The notes under the pieces were generated by a model. The model made no database searches, was not told the DNA's origin, and was given only the letters and a program-made list of their open reading frames with translations. 64,000 nucleotides of DNA from Tetraselmis striata (lineage: Eukaryota > Chlorophyta > Chlorodendrophyceae > Chlorodendrales > Chlorodendraceae), in assembly GCA_006384855.1 (NCBI GenBank), contig VCJN01003311.1:1-64000 (forward strand). The letters run 5' to 3'. The position numbers were made by a program, and so were the translations under genes. Below are positions 31,880-44,400 of this stretch, piece after piece. Positions within the stretch are counted from its first letter, which is position 1. Each line of letters begins with the position of its first letter.

Positions 31880-34800
31880 CCAGCATAGCTCACCTTCCTC
31901 GAGGGCGAGCTTGTCCGCTTCGTGGAGTCCGGCGCGTGGGAGTTTGGCACCTGCCGCAAGTGGGTGTCAAGACTCTTTTTAGTACCCAAGCCCGGCGTCA
32001 ACCAGTGTCAACCGGCGTCAACCGCTGCATCATCGACCTCCGCGTGCTCAACTCTTACTGTGTGCGCAAGCGGCTCAAGATGGAGACCCTACTGGGAGTG
32101 CGCCACCTAACCAAAAAGGGAGACTACATGTTCTCCTTCGACCTCCAAGACGGCTTCTATGCTCTAGGCATCGCGGAGGCGGACCGAGACTACTTCACCG
32201 TGGACGTCCGAGGTCAGCTCTACAAGCTCACGGGTCTGCCAATAGGCTGGAGCCTCTCGCCCTATTACTTCGTCACGCTCACCCAAGTATTCATCACCCA
32301 CCTGCGGAAACCCGAGCCCGAGCCCCCCTCATCGTCTACGCAGCCCACACGGAGCAAGCGCTACCTCCGGCGGACCAGGTGGAGGGGGGCGCGCATCCGA
32401 CCTTACGTGGACGACTTTCTCCTCTTCTCCGCATCGATGGAGCAGGCGCTCCACCTCCGCCAACGGCTCGCCAGCCTCCTCGACGCCTTGGGGCTGCAGC
32501 TGAACCCCACGAAGGGATTTGGAAGCCCTGCCAGTTCGGCATGCACCTAGGGGTGGACATCGATTCAGCGTCCGGCATGTTCTACGCACCGGCAGACAAG
32601 CTGAACCGGCTCTCCCGGCAGGCCATTCGGCTCGTCGGCCGCGCCACGCGGAACGCCAGGTGGCTCCCAGTGCGCGAGCTGCCGTCACTGGCAGGGCAGG
32701 CGCAGTATCTCTTTCTGGCGATCCCGGCCGCAAGATTCTTCCTGCGGGAGCTCCACTCCGTGGTCGGCGACCGGTGGGGCGGGCGCGTCCGGATGACGCC
32801 ACAGCTCCGTCGCGACCTACAGTGGTGGACATCGGTGCCCGGTCAGCCAAACGGCAAGCCCATCCACCCCCCGGTTAAAACGGCTTATCTGCACACCGAC
32901 AGCTCAGGCTACGGGTGGGGCGGGGTGTTGAACGGCAGGCTGGAGGCGAGGGGATTCTGGAGCTCGGCGGACGAGCGACAACACATCACTTGGAAGGAGC
33001 TCTGTAGAGCGCGGAATTTGACATCGGCTCTTGTGTGTGCGTGAGTGCAGAGGCGGAGGATGAGGCGATGAGTTGCTGGAAATAAAGAAGTGATTACAAG
33101 CATTGAGGCGCTCCGCGATATGCGTGTCCCCGGCTCCGAGCTCCCTACTGCGTGCTCTGACCTCCGAGCTCAGAGATCAGGCGCGCGCAGCGCGCTAATG
33201 AGGCTCATATGCGCGATGAGCGCATATCCGGAACAGCTAGTATATCCGAGCGATCTAATCAATGGTACTACGGTAGCTGCATTGCTAATCTACCATCAAC
33301 ACTCCCCCCCCAATGCTGCGATAGGAGGCATGTAACAAACTGCAAGGCAAGCATGTTCAAGACGGCATACGTTGTCTCAGTTCTTGATCCTGCCCGTGGC
33401 AGTCCTGGCCTGCTTGGCTAGTGTCGCCGCATGGCATGCACCGGTTTTGTCAGCCGTTGTCTAGCTCGGATCGGCTAAGCATGGCTAAATTGTGTGGTGG
33501 CTTGTTGCCTCCGCTAGTCTTGCCGCGAGGCCAGGGCGGCTGTCCGACCTGACGGCCGTCCCCGAACGCCGCGCGATGTCTCAGCAGCCATCTTTTCAGA
33601 TGCGCTCCGCTTCTCGTGGGCTTCCAGCCTAGTGTTGAGCTACATATGGCATGAGTAGAGCTCGTCGTATTGGTGGGACACCTGTCCATGCATCTCTGCC
33701 ATCTGCGATAGGGGCTGGGTCAGGAGATGCGCGCGATGTGAGTCATCGCCTCGCCAAATGTCGGACTGGGCGTTCGCCTCTGGCGAGCCGGTCCGGTCGT
33801 CCTCGGACATCGCGGGTGGGCCGGTGATGACGAAGCAGTACAAGAAGTAGTGAAAACCACTCGTCCCGGCAGTGCCTACGGCGGGTTGAGAAAGGTTGGG
33901 TCGAGAGACCCACCACCTCCCGACTCTGAAGCCTAAGAGATGGCCCTAAGCTCTCCCTTTTCCGAGTCCTCCACCCAAATGTGGGGCACTGCCGGGACGC
34001 TTGGGCTGTCCGAGCTGTCCCAGAGGGTATCCGGCTGTCGTGCACGTGTGAGATGCACCGTCACAGCTCGCGCCGCTCGCAACGCTCCGTAACGCTCCGG
34101 TACCTGTATCGTGCAACGCTCGCAACGCTCCGTAATGCTCATGTACTTGTGCCCTACTCCGGTACCTGTGTGCTGCTGACTCGTGCAGCTGGTCCAGGAA
34201 GAGAACGCTGACAAGACGCTTTGGGAGGATTCGTGGATGTGACTCGAGTGGTCGAGTCGGAATGGGGGGGGGGGGGGGGGGGGCTTGCAGCGAATTAGTC
34301 GCCTCAAAGCCGAGTGATTTGCTGAGCCTTGTTCAACAGCGAGCTCACGCTACGCGCAGAAAAAAACGCGGACTTCTCAGCGTGTCCTAAGTGATCGAGG
34401 ACTGCCTCACCCTCGCAGTGACGTGAGGGCAACCATAACCTGTAGAGTGCTCTTGTGTGTGCGGGAGTGCAGAGGCGGAGGGTGAGGCGATGAGTTGCTG
34501 GAAATAAAGAAGTGATTACAAGCACTGAGGCGCTCCGCGATATGCGTGTCCCCGGCTCCGAGCTCCCTACTGCGTGCTCTGACCTCCGAGCTCAGAGATC
34601 AGGCGCGCCCAGCGCGCTATTGAGACTCATATGCGCGATGAGCGCATATCCGGAACAGCTAGTATATCCGAGCGATCTAATCAATGGTACTACGGTAGCT
34701 GCATTGCTAATCTACCATCAACAAGCTCAAAGCGGTCCGACTTGCCGTGGAAAGCTTCCTTCCCCACCTCGCCGGGCGCAACGTCCTCCTGCACGAGGAC

Positions 34801-35440
34801 AACTAGGCGGTATGTCACGTTTTGTCGGGCCTAACCTCGCGCTCTCCGAGATGATGGCCGAGCTGCGACGACTCTGGTGCTTGCTGTACTCGCACGGCAT
34901 CAACATGCGCGCACGGTACATTCGCTCGGCAGCGAATATTTGGGCGGACCGTCAAAGCCGGCACCTCGACAGCGACGATTGGCAACTCGACCCCCTCATG
35001 TTCGCGGAACTGGAGAGCCGGTTCGGCCCTCATTCCATCGACCGCTTCGCGTCCGCCCTCAACACCCTGCTCCCCCGCTACAACGCGGCGTGGTTGGACC
35101 CTACGTGCAAGGCGGTGGACTCGTTGCACCTGCCGGATGCGCACTGGCGCCACGAAAACAAGTGGTGCAACGCACCCTGGCCCATGCTACCCGACCTCGT
35201 GCAGAAGCTGCAGCAGAGTGGCGCAGCGGCGACCGTCGTCGCCCCGCAATGGGAGGGCAAGGCGTGGCACCATGCACTCGCCGAGATGGCAGTGGAGGAG
35301 CTCACGGTGGCGCCGCGCGCCGGTTTGTTCCGACCGGGACGGCGGGACGGGCGAGGTATGATCGGCAGGCCTCACTGGCATGTGATTGTATTCCGCGTTC
35401 CCTTCCGGCATGGGTCTACCTGCGTCGAGAGGCCGTAAGT
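31880..35440 (+). pseudogene. DIRS copy 2 RT, RNase H and methyltransferase, interrupted by an LTR element
   Basis: Motifs in order: SRLFLVPKPGVN, CIIDLRVLNSYC, FSFDLQDGFYALGIAEADRDYFTV, GLPIGWSLSPYYF and active site YVDDF (32404-32418). After a frameshift near 32520 come LHTDSSGYGWG and HITWKEL. The frame breaks at the LTR insertion (33003-34728) and resumes with KAVRLAVESFLPHLAGR and LHEDN followed by TAG where copy 1 has Gln. The methyltransferase-like domain follows (34850-35440: IRSAANIWADRQSRHLD, DRFASALNTLLPRYNAAW, NKWCNAPW). The NPPW motif of copy 1 is NAPW here. Confidence 0.88.
33003..34723 (+). mobile_element. Small non-autonomous LTR retrotransposon nested in DIRS copy 2
   Basis: Near-identical LTRs (33003-33301, 299 bp; 34441-34723, 283 bp) start TGTAGAG and end CATCAACA, with the 5-bp target duplication AGCTC at 32998-33002 and 34724-34728. 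Removing the element restores the DIRS RNase H reading frame across GAGCTC. The 1.1-kb interior has no retroviral-type ORF, no obvious primer-binding site or polypurine tract, a CG-rich tandem motif (CGCTCGCAACGCTCCGTAA, two copies at about 34073-34135) and a G run (about 34265-34283). The orientation call rests on an AATAAA in the LTR. It fits a TRIM/LARD-like element. Confidence 0.9.
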
Positions 35441-35582
35441 GCTACGCTATCCATGTTTCCGGGCAACTGCCACCAACTACCGGTTGTACGTGTGGCACCA
35501 CTACGAACTGCAGCGGTGAAGTACCGCGTCGAGGTCGCGAGCTGTACGACACCATGGGCTGATTCGATGCGCCCGCACATAC

Positions 35583-36416
35583 ATGACACGGGTTCTAGGG
35601 TCTGACACCCCTAGCGTCCAAACCCTGGATCTCCTATCACTTGCGTGGGCGCCGGCCACTGCGGTGTCTCGCGCCAATTGCATGAAGCAATATTTCCGTT
35701 TCTGCGAAGAGGAGTGGCGACCGGCCCTGGCTGCCGACCCCGGGACTATGGCACGGTACGTACGTTGTTGGGCAACCTGGGGACGATCAAAGCCTTCAGC
35801 TTGCAGCCTTACCTGTCGGCCGTCAACAACTTCTTCAAGGACCACGGCCGGGAGCCGATGGCTCGGGGCGATCTGGTGAGCAGGGTCCGCAAGGGCCTTG
35901 CGGCGTCGCAGGTGACGCTAATCCCCGAGCTGATGCGGGCCCCATTGCCCGCGCGTGTGGTGCTGAAAGCCCTGACCCGGGCAAAAGCCCTCCGGCTGGA
36001 GCTGGGACCTACCTGGGGCACGGACCCAAGTACCGTGGTGCGCGTGGAGCTGTTCCGCGCCAGCCTGGCAGTCGTCGGGCTTTGTCTTGTTTCCTGCCGC
36101 GGAGGACCGGGGGTGGAGTGTCGTACGGGCGACCTCACTGTCGGTCTGGACGGCGGAATCCTCCTATACCATCGTGACCGGAAAGGCCAGCGTGGCGCGG
36201 ATGCAAGCAAGAAGTTGTTGTGTTAGCTCCCAGCGTCAGCGCATGCCGACATCGCGGAGCTGCTGCACTACTTTGATTCCGCCCGTCAGGTGTTCGCCGG
36301 CGGCCGCGTGCTAGCGGCGCGATGGGCCATCAGCCAGCGCGAGGGGCAGGCCAAATGGACGGCCGACACCCTCAGTCACCAATTGGTTGCAACTGGTGCT
36401 GACAGCAGTGCACGAG

Positions 36417-36462
<46 letters not shown>

Positions 36463-36700
36463 CGGGGTTCGCGTGGACGTCCCACTCCCTCCGCAAGGGG
36501 GCCACAACAGCCGCGTACGTGATCGGCGTGACGATGCAGAAGATCAAGTACTTCGGCGGCTGGGCGATGGAGTCCAACGTGGTGCTCGACTACATCGACC
36601 CAATAGTGTTGCCGTGTCCGGCAGCATGGCACCTCTTTGGCTGGATGACCCCCTGGGGTGGTCAACCAGCCAGGCTGCCACGCCAAATGGCGACATGATG
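35583..36700 (+). pseudogene. DIRS copy 2 tyrosine recombinase
   Basis: The core-binding part begins in one frame (SLAWAPATAVSRANCMKQYF, RYVRCW) and shifts near 35765 to another (SAVNNFFKDHGREPMARGDL, LFRASLAVVGLCLVSCRGGPG, where the Arg is a candidate box A arginine), ending at a stop near 36226. The catalytic C-terminus reads SHSLRKGATTAAYVIG (the H-x-x-R box), then IKYFGGWAMESNVVLDYID with the candidate nucleophile Tyr. A run of about 43 C (36418-36460) sits between the two halves, just before the catalytic box. Confidence 0.88.
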
Positions 36701-37037
36701 GCAAAACTGCGAGCCCCCTGCTTTGCTAATGGTCATATTGAGAATTATAGAGGTTTGAATTGCACGGGGCTAAGTACGACGGGTGTTACCCGACGTTACA
36801 ATTCCGCCATACGCGGCTAGTACGCTACTGCCGTGTGCCCGCGTCCATCCCTCACCCCGATATGACGCCCCGCGACGCGGCGGTGTCTCCACCTTCTGCC
36901 TTTGCGCCAGCTTCCAGCTAGCGCAACCCACCCTTCCCAACCCTTTCATGCGTGCTTTGGGGCCTGAGCCCCTGTGCCAAACGTTGTAAGAGATCTGACA
37001 CTTGTTTGGCAGAACTTTGAGCCCCCTGCTTTGCTAA
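36701..37037 (+). repeat. DIRS copy 2 B1-A2-B2 repeat block
   Basis: B1 is 36701-36729 (GCAAAACTGCGAGCCCCCTG then CTTTGCTAA). A2 is 36733-36922. B2 is 37009-37037 with three or four mismatches to B1. Such blocks are thought to template circular DIRS/PAT intermediates whose junction is used by the recombinase. Confidence 0.85.
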
Positions 37038-38314
37038 CCTTACAAAAAAGCAGTCGTGCTAAAAGATCAACAGTACTGGTACCAGTGTCGCTATGCGCCT
37101 CATGCGGGATGCGGGCCGGTTTTATTATGCGGCGCTTGCTGCTTTAATTTTTAGTACTACTTTTAGTACTACTCATGTAAATACTTTTAGTAGTACTGTA
37201 GGTGGATTAGCTACTGCTCTTTTTGTAATTCACACCAGTACGGGTACCCGGGTGAAATGCTAGGGCAAGGTCGGCGCGCCCCCGCCTGAGCGTTGCGGCA
37301 TGGACAAAGCGGTGGGCCAACGCTACCCAACCCGCACTGAGTAAGCTCCTCGTGTCAATTCCACGCGGACTGTTGCCGTGACACTGCGTTGAATCGCACC
37401 GTGGCGTGGTCGCAGCTTGTATCGGTCGCGCAAGGAGGAGGCTGAGTAGGGGACTGAGGCTTAACGTCATCGTAGCAGGCTATAGGAATCGGCGTAGCAG
37501 GCGCGCGTTGAAGCAGTCACACTGGCAACAACAACCCGGTCGGTTGCAGCCAAGGTGGTTTCTGAGACAGACAAAACCGACACCAGTCGTCTTCAAGGTA
37601 AGATTATGCTCACAAACTTGCCAATCCCTCATGTAAAGCGCAGCGGATCGTAGCAGATATTACCAGAAAGCAGGCGACGATGAAACAGCAGCGCGCGGCT
37701 TTGTTCGCCGAGACCAGCTCGGCCACCTGCCAGGCTGTAGCATTGCTGTTGGGCCAGGAATTTAGTTCGGGTCGGTAACGTGAAACGAGCACATACTTCC
37801 TCGCGATAAGGTGCACCGGAAGCCTAAGTTTGGGAGACGGTGTTACAGGCGACCCGTCCATAAGGTCTCAGGTAACCCCACTCGTCGCTCGTCGGATAAC
37901 AGCGCGTTGCAAATCGATTGCGAATATCGAGTGCGCGACAGCGCAGATATGCAACGTAGAAGTGACCCATGCTCGCGTTCAACAGAGATCAGGCACTATT
38001 GGACTATTAGCCGATATCCGTAAGCAGTGACAACGCTCAGCAGGTAATCCGGCGGATCCCTGTCACTTTGCAATATGTCCGGAACCATCAATAACGGGCG
38101 TCTTAAATCGGAACCGTCGGCGACCGACGCACAATTGTCATTCGAGTCACCAGACCTGAGGTTCAGACGTGCTCCCTGCTCATGCCACCTACTACAATCC
38201 TACGTATGCTGCATGATCTATCGATATAACTCTGATAATACGCTACTGTGGCGATGGACGTGTTCTCTCCAACCCGCAGGGTCAGGTCGTTGAGGGCCCG
38301 TTGCTTGAGTCGCG
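37038..38314. other. Spacer upstream of the giant gene; MITE relics
   Basis: 37040-37250 carries pieces of the 28.8-kb MITE family (GCTAAAAGATCAACAGTACT, CATGCGGGATGCGGGCCG, CTTTTTGTAATTCACACCAG). The remainder to 38314 has no supported gene and presumably includes the promoter of the plus-strand gene, though I see no clear TATA element. Confidence 0.5.
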
Positions 38315-38450
38315 ATGAAACAAGCCACGGCGGTACTGCTTCTTGTTTGGCTGGGAGTTGCAGCTGCCCAACCGCTCCCTCCAAGGCCGACGTGGCCCTT
38401 GATCTACAACCCGTGCTGCTCGACTCCAATTGCTATCGGTGACCCTCAAG
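38315..38450 (+). other. Exon 1 of the giant gene: signal peptide
   Basis: ATG at 38315 opens MKQATAVLLLVWLGVAAAQP, a textbook signal peptide (basic n-region, 11-residue hydrophobic core, AAA-Q cleavage context). It is followed by PRPTWPLIYNPCC and the GTAAGC donor at 38451. It ends in phase 1 and can splice directly to 39432 (G|AA). An optional small exon at 39115-39187 (DVVSASPNLADPHYCF) also follows in frame but ends in a phase that does not fit 39432. Confidence 0.65.
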
Positions 38451-41400
38451 GTAAGCCAGTCGCAGCCTGATGTATTGAAATGCGAATGTTTAATCGGTAT
38501 TACCAATAACCGCATGACGTTGAAAAGTTGAAATTGCTAGCTGTGGCGTGGTGGAGTTTGTATGTTCTATTACAATACTGCTGCAAATTTGTACATTTTG
38601 AACTGTATTTTAGTTGATTGGGTGTACTGCCCGAGACTCTGACCCAAAACTTAAGTCATTGGAGCAGCAATTTACTTTTCTTGTCAGAGCGGCATTCGGT
38701 CCGAGTGTGATCTAATTTGAGCAGGTCGCTGCCTCCAGCAACTGAAATAATACATAAAGCAAATCTGATCTAATTTGAGCAGGTTGCTGCATCCGGGAAA
38801 AAAACATAGCATAAACGTTTCTTTAATTCCGTCACACCTGCACATGTTGATTGTGTGTAGTAAAAGGTGTTGCCGCTGCGAGGCGGGCTCTGAAAAGTAT
38901 TGTAACCGGCAGTCCCATCCAGGGCCATATCAAATCACAATTGCAGTGTATGAAGTCATCAGAGCCTCGAAAAGCTCGATATGTCATACTGCCTAGCACA
39001 TCAGATCTTATGTACCACACGTCGATGATGACCAAAAATATGATGTTGGTCATTTTCGCTGCAATCTGAAACAATATCGATGCTAAGCATTGGATTGATC
39101 CTGCTGATGTCCAGACGTTGTTAGTGCGTCACCAAATCTTGCGGATCCGCACTACTGCTTCACGCACAGCAATGACAGCTGCTGCAGGTAAGGTTGCCTG
39201 TTAGCGTAATATGCAACTTCAGCAAGCATGCGCTGGGCGTGCAATTCCGTTGCCCCTGACTCCAACATTACGGCACTGTGACCAGACGACACCATCATAA
39301 AGGCGTATCTATAGGCATAGTTTGTTGTCATTGAACACTTCATAGCAGAGTTGCACTACTGCATTGTGGTCATGTTTTGTGGCTAACATCTGGGACGCTC
39401 CGCGCATAATGAAGCCCTTTTCTTCTGAAAGAAACCACTTTCGCCACCGATGATGAGGGCTGGAGGATCTATGGAGATGTGCAGAGCCCTGAATCTGACG
39501 AGCTCCTCACACCACGGTCAGCAGTCATTCCACAGTGGTCACCATCGTACGTATGCTCTCTGCCGCCCCCACAACAACGAAGCACATCATAGCATCGGAC
39601 CATCCTCCTACATGTGAATATCCAGCGCAAGATGCTCTACTTAGAGGATGGTCCATTGGGTCGGTGTTTGATAGTCTCAGCCTCGTCATCATAGTCTCTT
39701 GTGTCCAAATGCCTATATGTCAATCTTCAATACCTCTTGAGAGCAGCATGGCAGCAAGACCGGGATGTCATTGTCGTGATGCAATTGTTGTTGTTGAGAG
39801 GGGGGGGGGGGGGGGGTAACTGAGTCTGCCTGTGCCTACCTGCAGAGGTGCATCGTCCAATGATGGATACATTTGGGGGACGGAGCCTGCCAACTTCTAT
39901 TTTCAAATGTTTGACAACGACGGCGCGCTGACAGAGGAGAAGAATTTCTGGGTATTTAACAGCAACACATACCCGTGGCGGGACATTGCGGACGTGGGGG
40001 AAAGTGCGTACGGCGGCTACCTGTCTTTCGACGTCATCACGCTCTCCGAGTTTCATTTCGTCGCACAGCGGAAACCCCTGCTTGAGGTCCAACTGACAGG
40101 AGGAGGGTAAGGAGGCCCCCTGTTGCCAACTGTAGCGCATGCGTGGTTGGCACTATCTTTCGCCTGTAACACCTGTCTTGTTCGTGGACCGCAACAGCAT
40201 CACCCGGCTTGGTATTTATGCTGTAGCAGAATTCTCATCTGGTATGTGCTGCTGGCTGAGCAGTGAGAAGCACACTCAGTAGCATTCATATGTGCTGTTC
40301 AGGTACTTAAACATCAAAAAGCCGGTCTATGCCTACGTGGATGGAGTGCTGCAGCGCAAGGGACTGAACAACACGGAATGGACAACTGTCTACGTGTGGC
40401 TCCACAAGGACGTGAGACCTGTGCTGGATGCGTCCTGCTGCTTGCCTCCCTTTCACACCCACCCCGCACCGTGCTGGTGCCGTTCCCGGGGGCAGTCAAT
40501 GAACATGGATGCTCTTGCCACATCACTCCGCGGCCAGTTCGCCCACCCTGCTGAAGGCTGCATGTAGAGCCATTGCCTAAGCTAGCTAGTGCCCATCCTG
40601 TGTGTCCAGGGACTGTGGCAAGCGGACCCTTACTCGACCACTTCGTCAGATGTACCTGCCACAGAGGAAGGAGTAAGAAAGATTCTGAGAGATATGATCC
40701 GCATTACTATCACAGGAGACTTACTGGCCTTCAAACCTCCAGTGCGCTCCCGCTACTTTCCCATGATGCCATGTAAACACATCCACATGCTGCTTTTAAT
40801 TGAGTTGCTCCCAAAAATTCGCAGCACCTTGCCGCAGTGTGTCGACTAACTCAGCGGAGGCTCATGATTTCTCCGTCGTGTTGTTGCCGGTTCTAGGTGG
40901 ATGGACCGCGCTTGATTGACATGGGCAAGGCAGCGGAGTATTTTGAGCCCTGCGGCCTCGACAACATCCGTGTGTGGCGACCGTTCCCTTTGGCTGCTAC
41001 CTCAACCATTGCCAGCGAAGCCAGCCTGCCAACCGAGGCTGAAGGCGTTCAAGCAGATCTGACGTTGGTGGAGGAGCCAGGATACGACTTCTCCTCGTGT
41101 CTACAGGTGTGCCAGCTGCGTGCCAATATGGGGTGTGCGTGTATTTGGGTGGTCTGGATTTCTGGGACAGCTCGCATTCGCGAATGATTCACCCTACATT
41201 CACAATTCACGCCCCCTAACAAAAAAATAATGCTTGCTCCTAACATATGCGCGTACCAGTAGCTTCGGTTACCGCTGCTTCTACACGCGCCCAGCACCAC
41301 ATGTGCACATGTACATGTCAAGCCGCGTTTGCCGGCAACCACCCAGTTCCGGTGCTGACCAAAACTGTAAGATGTCGGGAATAGCATTCATTGGTGGCTT

Positions 41401-44400
41401 TTCCGTGTTCTTGTGCTGCGGATTGAGATGGCAAGGCTAATGCTGTTTTTCCATCCTTGCTGGGTGGACATTGATCCACAGGCTGGTCTGTCGGGCCCGA
41501 ACGGCACAGTGGAAATGTCGATTGCGCATGCCGCCGATGGCACGTACGCCCTATCTGCACCGTGGGAGCTCCAGCTTGGCACCTTCACAGTGGAAGCGAG
41601 CATTGCGTACGACCATGGCAGTCAGCTGGATCCTATTGCCCCCTTTCAGGTTGGACTGCCACTAAAGCGATGTCTCAGCGGCATTGCTCACTGATATTGG
41701 ACGGCAAGGCGCGGGAGCATGTGACATTATCAGCTTGTCATTTCTGCCCTCCATCCATCACAGTAGTTTACGCGGCGGTGATGTGCAGAGGGAAACGCGG
41801 AGCGACATGAGTCGCAGAGCGCTATGCTAATGGGGTGTCGACGTTTGCAGGTGTGGCCGGGCGCAATTGCACGTGTGTCGGTAGCGGAACTTCCGCCAGA
41901 CACCTTGCCTGCCGGCACTGTGCCGCAGATTGAACTCCAGGCATTTGATGGGTAAGTGCTAATGTAGAAACGCATCGACACTAATTCTATCTGTGGCAAG
42001 TGATCTGGCGGCAAAATGTCCCGCACAATTGTTCGCCGCTGAATGGCCATTTCCCTGAGCCTGACCGTTTGTCTTTTGCAGGCAGGACACCCCTGTATTT
42101 GTGGACGCCGACCGCGATGCCATTGTAATCGAGGTGATCACTGAGCAAGCTTTTCTAAATTTCACCAGGGACCATGCTATCCATGCGCCGCTACGTCAGC
42201 CGCACTAGACTAGGAGTAAGTGTAAGTGGTGACTAGTGTATCATGCTTGGGCTGTTTTCATTGTTGACCCAGTTGGTGGCAATTGCGCCATGTTGTTTCC
42301 TTCCCTTCCGTCGGTGTGTGGCCGGCCTGCCAGGTGCAAGCTGTCAACGGCACCATCATGTCGCTGCCAGTGGAGTCCACGTGGTCAGCGGATGGAGACA
42401 GCTTCCAGACGCTGGTCACCCTAGACAGAGTCACCGAGGCAGGCACATTTATGGTGGAGGTTCGCTGGGCTGGTGGGCTTGTCGCGTCCAAAACCAGCGA
42501 AGTTGTGCCTGGTGGGTTGCTCACGCGCTTTCCATGTTATCCGTCGATGAAGTCAATGAATGTCGACAAAGTCATTCACAATCACTTCTGTATAGGAGCT
42601 GTATGTATCAAAAATAAATAACATCAGTTGCAAGTTCAATGTACGGTAGGCTCAAGTCACACAGCAATCATATACATAGGCAACTTGACAGTGAGTAGGC
42701 CTGCAAATAAACAAAGATTGCGACTTCGTCAATCAATACGCTAACGTGCGCTCCCCCCCCCCCCCCACCCCTCCGTTTTGCATGCAGGTGATGTGGCTGA
42801 TCCATCCACATCTGAAATTTCCGGGAGTGGTCTCGCCGGCGGAAGTGCAGGAGACTTGCTCCAACTGGAGATTGTGGGGAAAGATGTATTTGGGAACACT
42901 ATCATGTAAGGTTACCCTGATACCCCTGATATTCATTTTTAGGGTGCCAACATTAATGCTAGTTCCTTGGCCTGTGCGCTGATGTGCAACGCCGTACAGT
43001 ACGTTTTTGTCCAGCCTTGAGGATTTTCGCCGTGTAGTCAGGAATGAGACTGCTGTCGAAGGTTGAACACAAATAGCTGGATCAGTTTCCTTCTAGCGCG
43101 CCGTGAGCAGGCAACTGTTTCGTTGGGCTCATGAAGGTTGGCGGTGCTGCCGTGGCACGCATGCGGTGTCTGACATCCTGCTGCCATGTCTGCAACCGCT
43201 TGCAGCGGTCTACCAGATTTCGTCATGGAGCCGGAATTCCTCACACTGCTAGCCAATCCACCAGTTGTGACTCCAGTTCTGCCCGGAGGACTGAACATAT
43301 CGTTCATCATTGAGCAAGCTGGTATGCTGCATGTGTGTTTTTCGATATTGTTTGCCCCTATTACTCGCCAGTGACCACAGTGCTGGTGTACTGTTAATCT
43401 CTGTGCGCATGCAGCAGCCTACGATAACGTCCGGGCTGATATGATGATGCGTTATATATGATAATTATATATGTGTGCTAGCTAATATGAAGCGCCGCAT
43501 CACCCACCGCCGTATGCTGCAGAACGATCGTCCGAAATAACTACCAACGAAAATATTATGAAGTGACAATGACATGACCTGCCATATGTGCATGTATTAC
43601 GACGCGGCATGTGGCTTTATGAGCCGGTTCCGAAACCACGACTCAAAGGGCGAGGTTGCTCCGAAACCAGCAGCATAAGCAACAGTCTGTCGACCTTCTG
43701 GTACCGCGCACGTCTGTCTGCCCCCTTCTATCTGGAGATTATCTTCTGCTTCTGCTCGTCGTGCTGGTGCCGTCGCCCCTCTGCCCGGCCCAACCTGTCC
43801 CCGCCCCGGCTCTGCCCACAGACAGCATCGTCGCCAGGCTCGTCGGCTAGCAGGAGACAGAATTCGGATAGTATTCTCGCCAATATAACGGTATACATAT
43901 CGTTCATGCTCACGGTGCGCACTGCCGCCTGGTCTCATTCCTCCGTTCCGAGCCGGCCTGGTATCGGCGGGGCCGACAGATGCGGGTGCAACGCAGTCTC
44001 GGGCGGTGCGAGCTACAGGGGCGATTTCAATTCCGTTTTGTTGGCCCGACCGGTTCGCCACTTCCGAGAAGCTCGAAGGACGAAGGCACTGCCACGCCGC
44101 CTATTCGAGCTCGAGCTCGATCTCGCGTCGTGGCCCGTACATATTTTCTCTCTCCTCCGCTCCATCCGATTTGCCCGTGACCAGTGCGGCATCCGAGTAG
44201 CAATCGCGGGTCGTGCCTTGGAGTCGCTGAACTCCGTGGGCGCGAGATGCTGACCACCGCGGCTCGCCTCGCGACGCTATCGGCCCCACACAGGAATCTA
44301 CGACCTCCGACTGTCGCCGTCGAACAACGACACCGCGCTATTGCAGGGGCGCTCCTGGACTGTGGAGATCGTTCCTGGCGCTGTGGACTGGTCGCGCACC

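Larger units (their letters stand above)
30370..37037 (+). mobile_element. DIRS/PAT-type retrotransposon, copy 2 (gag, RT-RH-MT, tyrosine recombinase)
   Basis: The order is A1 (30370-30564), gag-like ORF, RT/RNase H/methyltransferase, tyrosine recombinase, B1 (36701-36729), A2 (36733-36922), a unique ~85 bp, and B2 (37009-37037). A1 and A2 match closely over about 190 bp; B1 and B2 share GAGCCCCCTGCTTTGCTAA. This is the split-direct-repeat arrangement of PAT-like DIRS elements. All three ORFs carry lesions, and an LTR element is inserted in the RNase H region, so the copy is dead. It is more complete than copy 1 and defines the family in this genome. Confidence 0.9.

Noticed and set aside
30678-31982. 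434-codon single ORF as an intact gag
   Set aside because: After about codon 170 the frame becomes Ser/Pro/Thr-rich nonsense while the neighbouring frame continues with gag-like sequence, so the long frame is a frameshifted artefact.
43588-44253. 221-codon plus-strand ORF in a large intron of the giant gene
   Set aside because: No domain similarity and no filamin-like features. It is flanked by exons that fit the gene, so it is most likely a chance frame in GC-rich inserted DNA.
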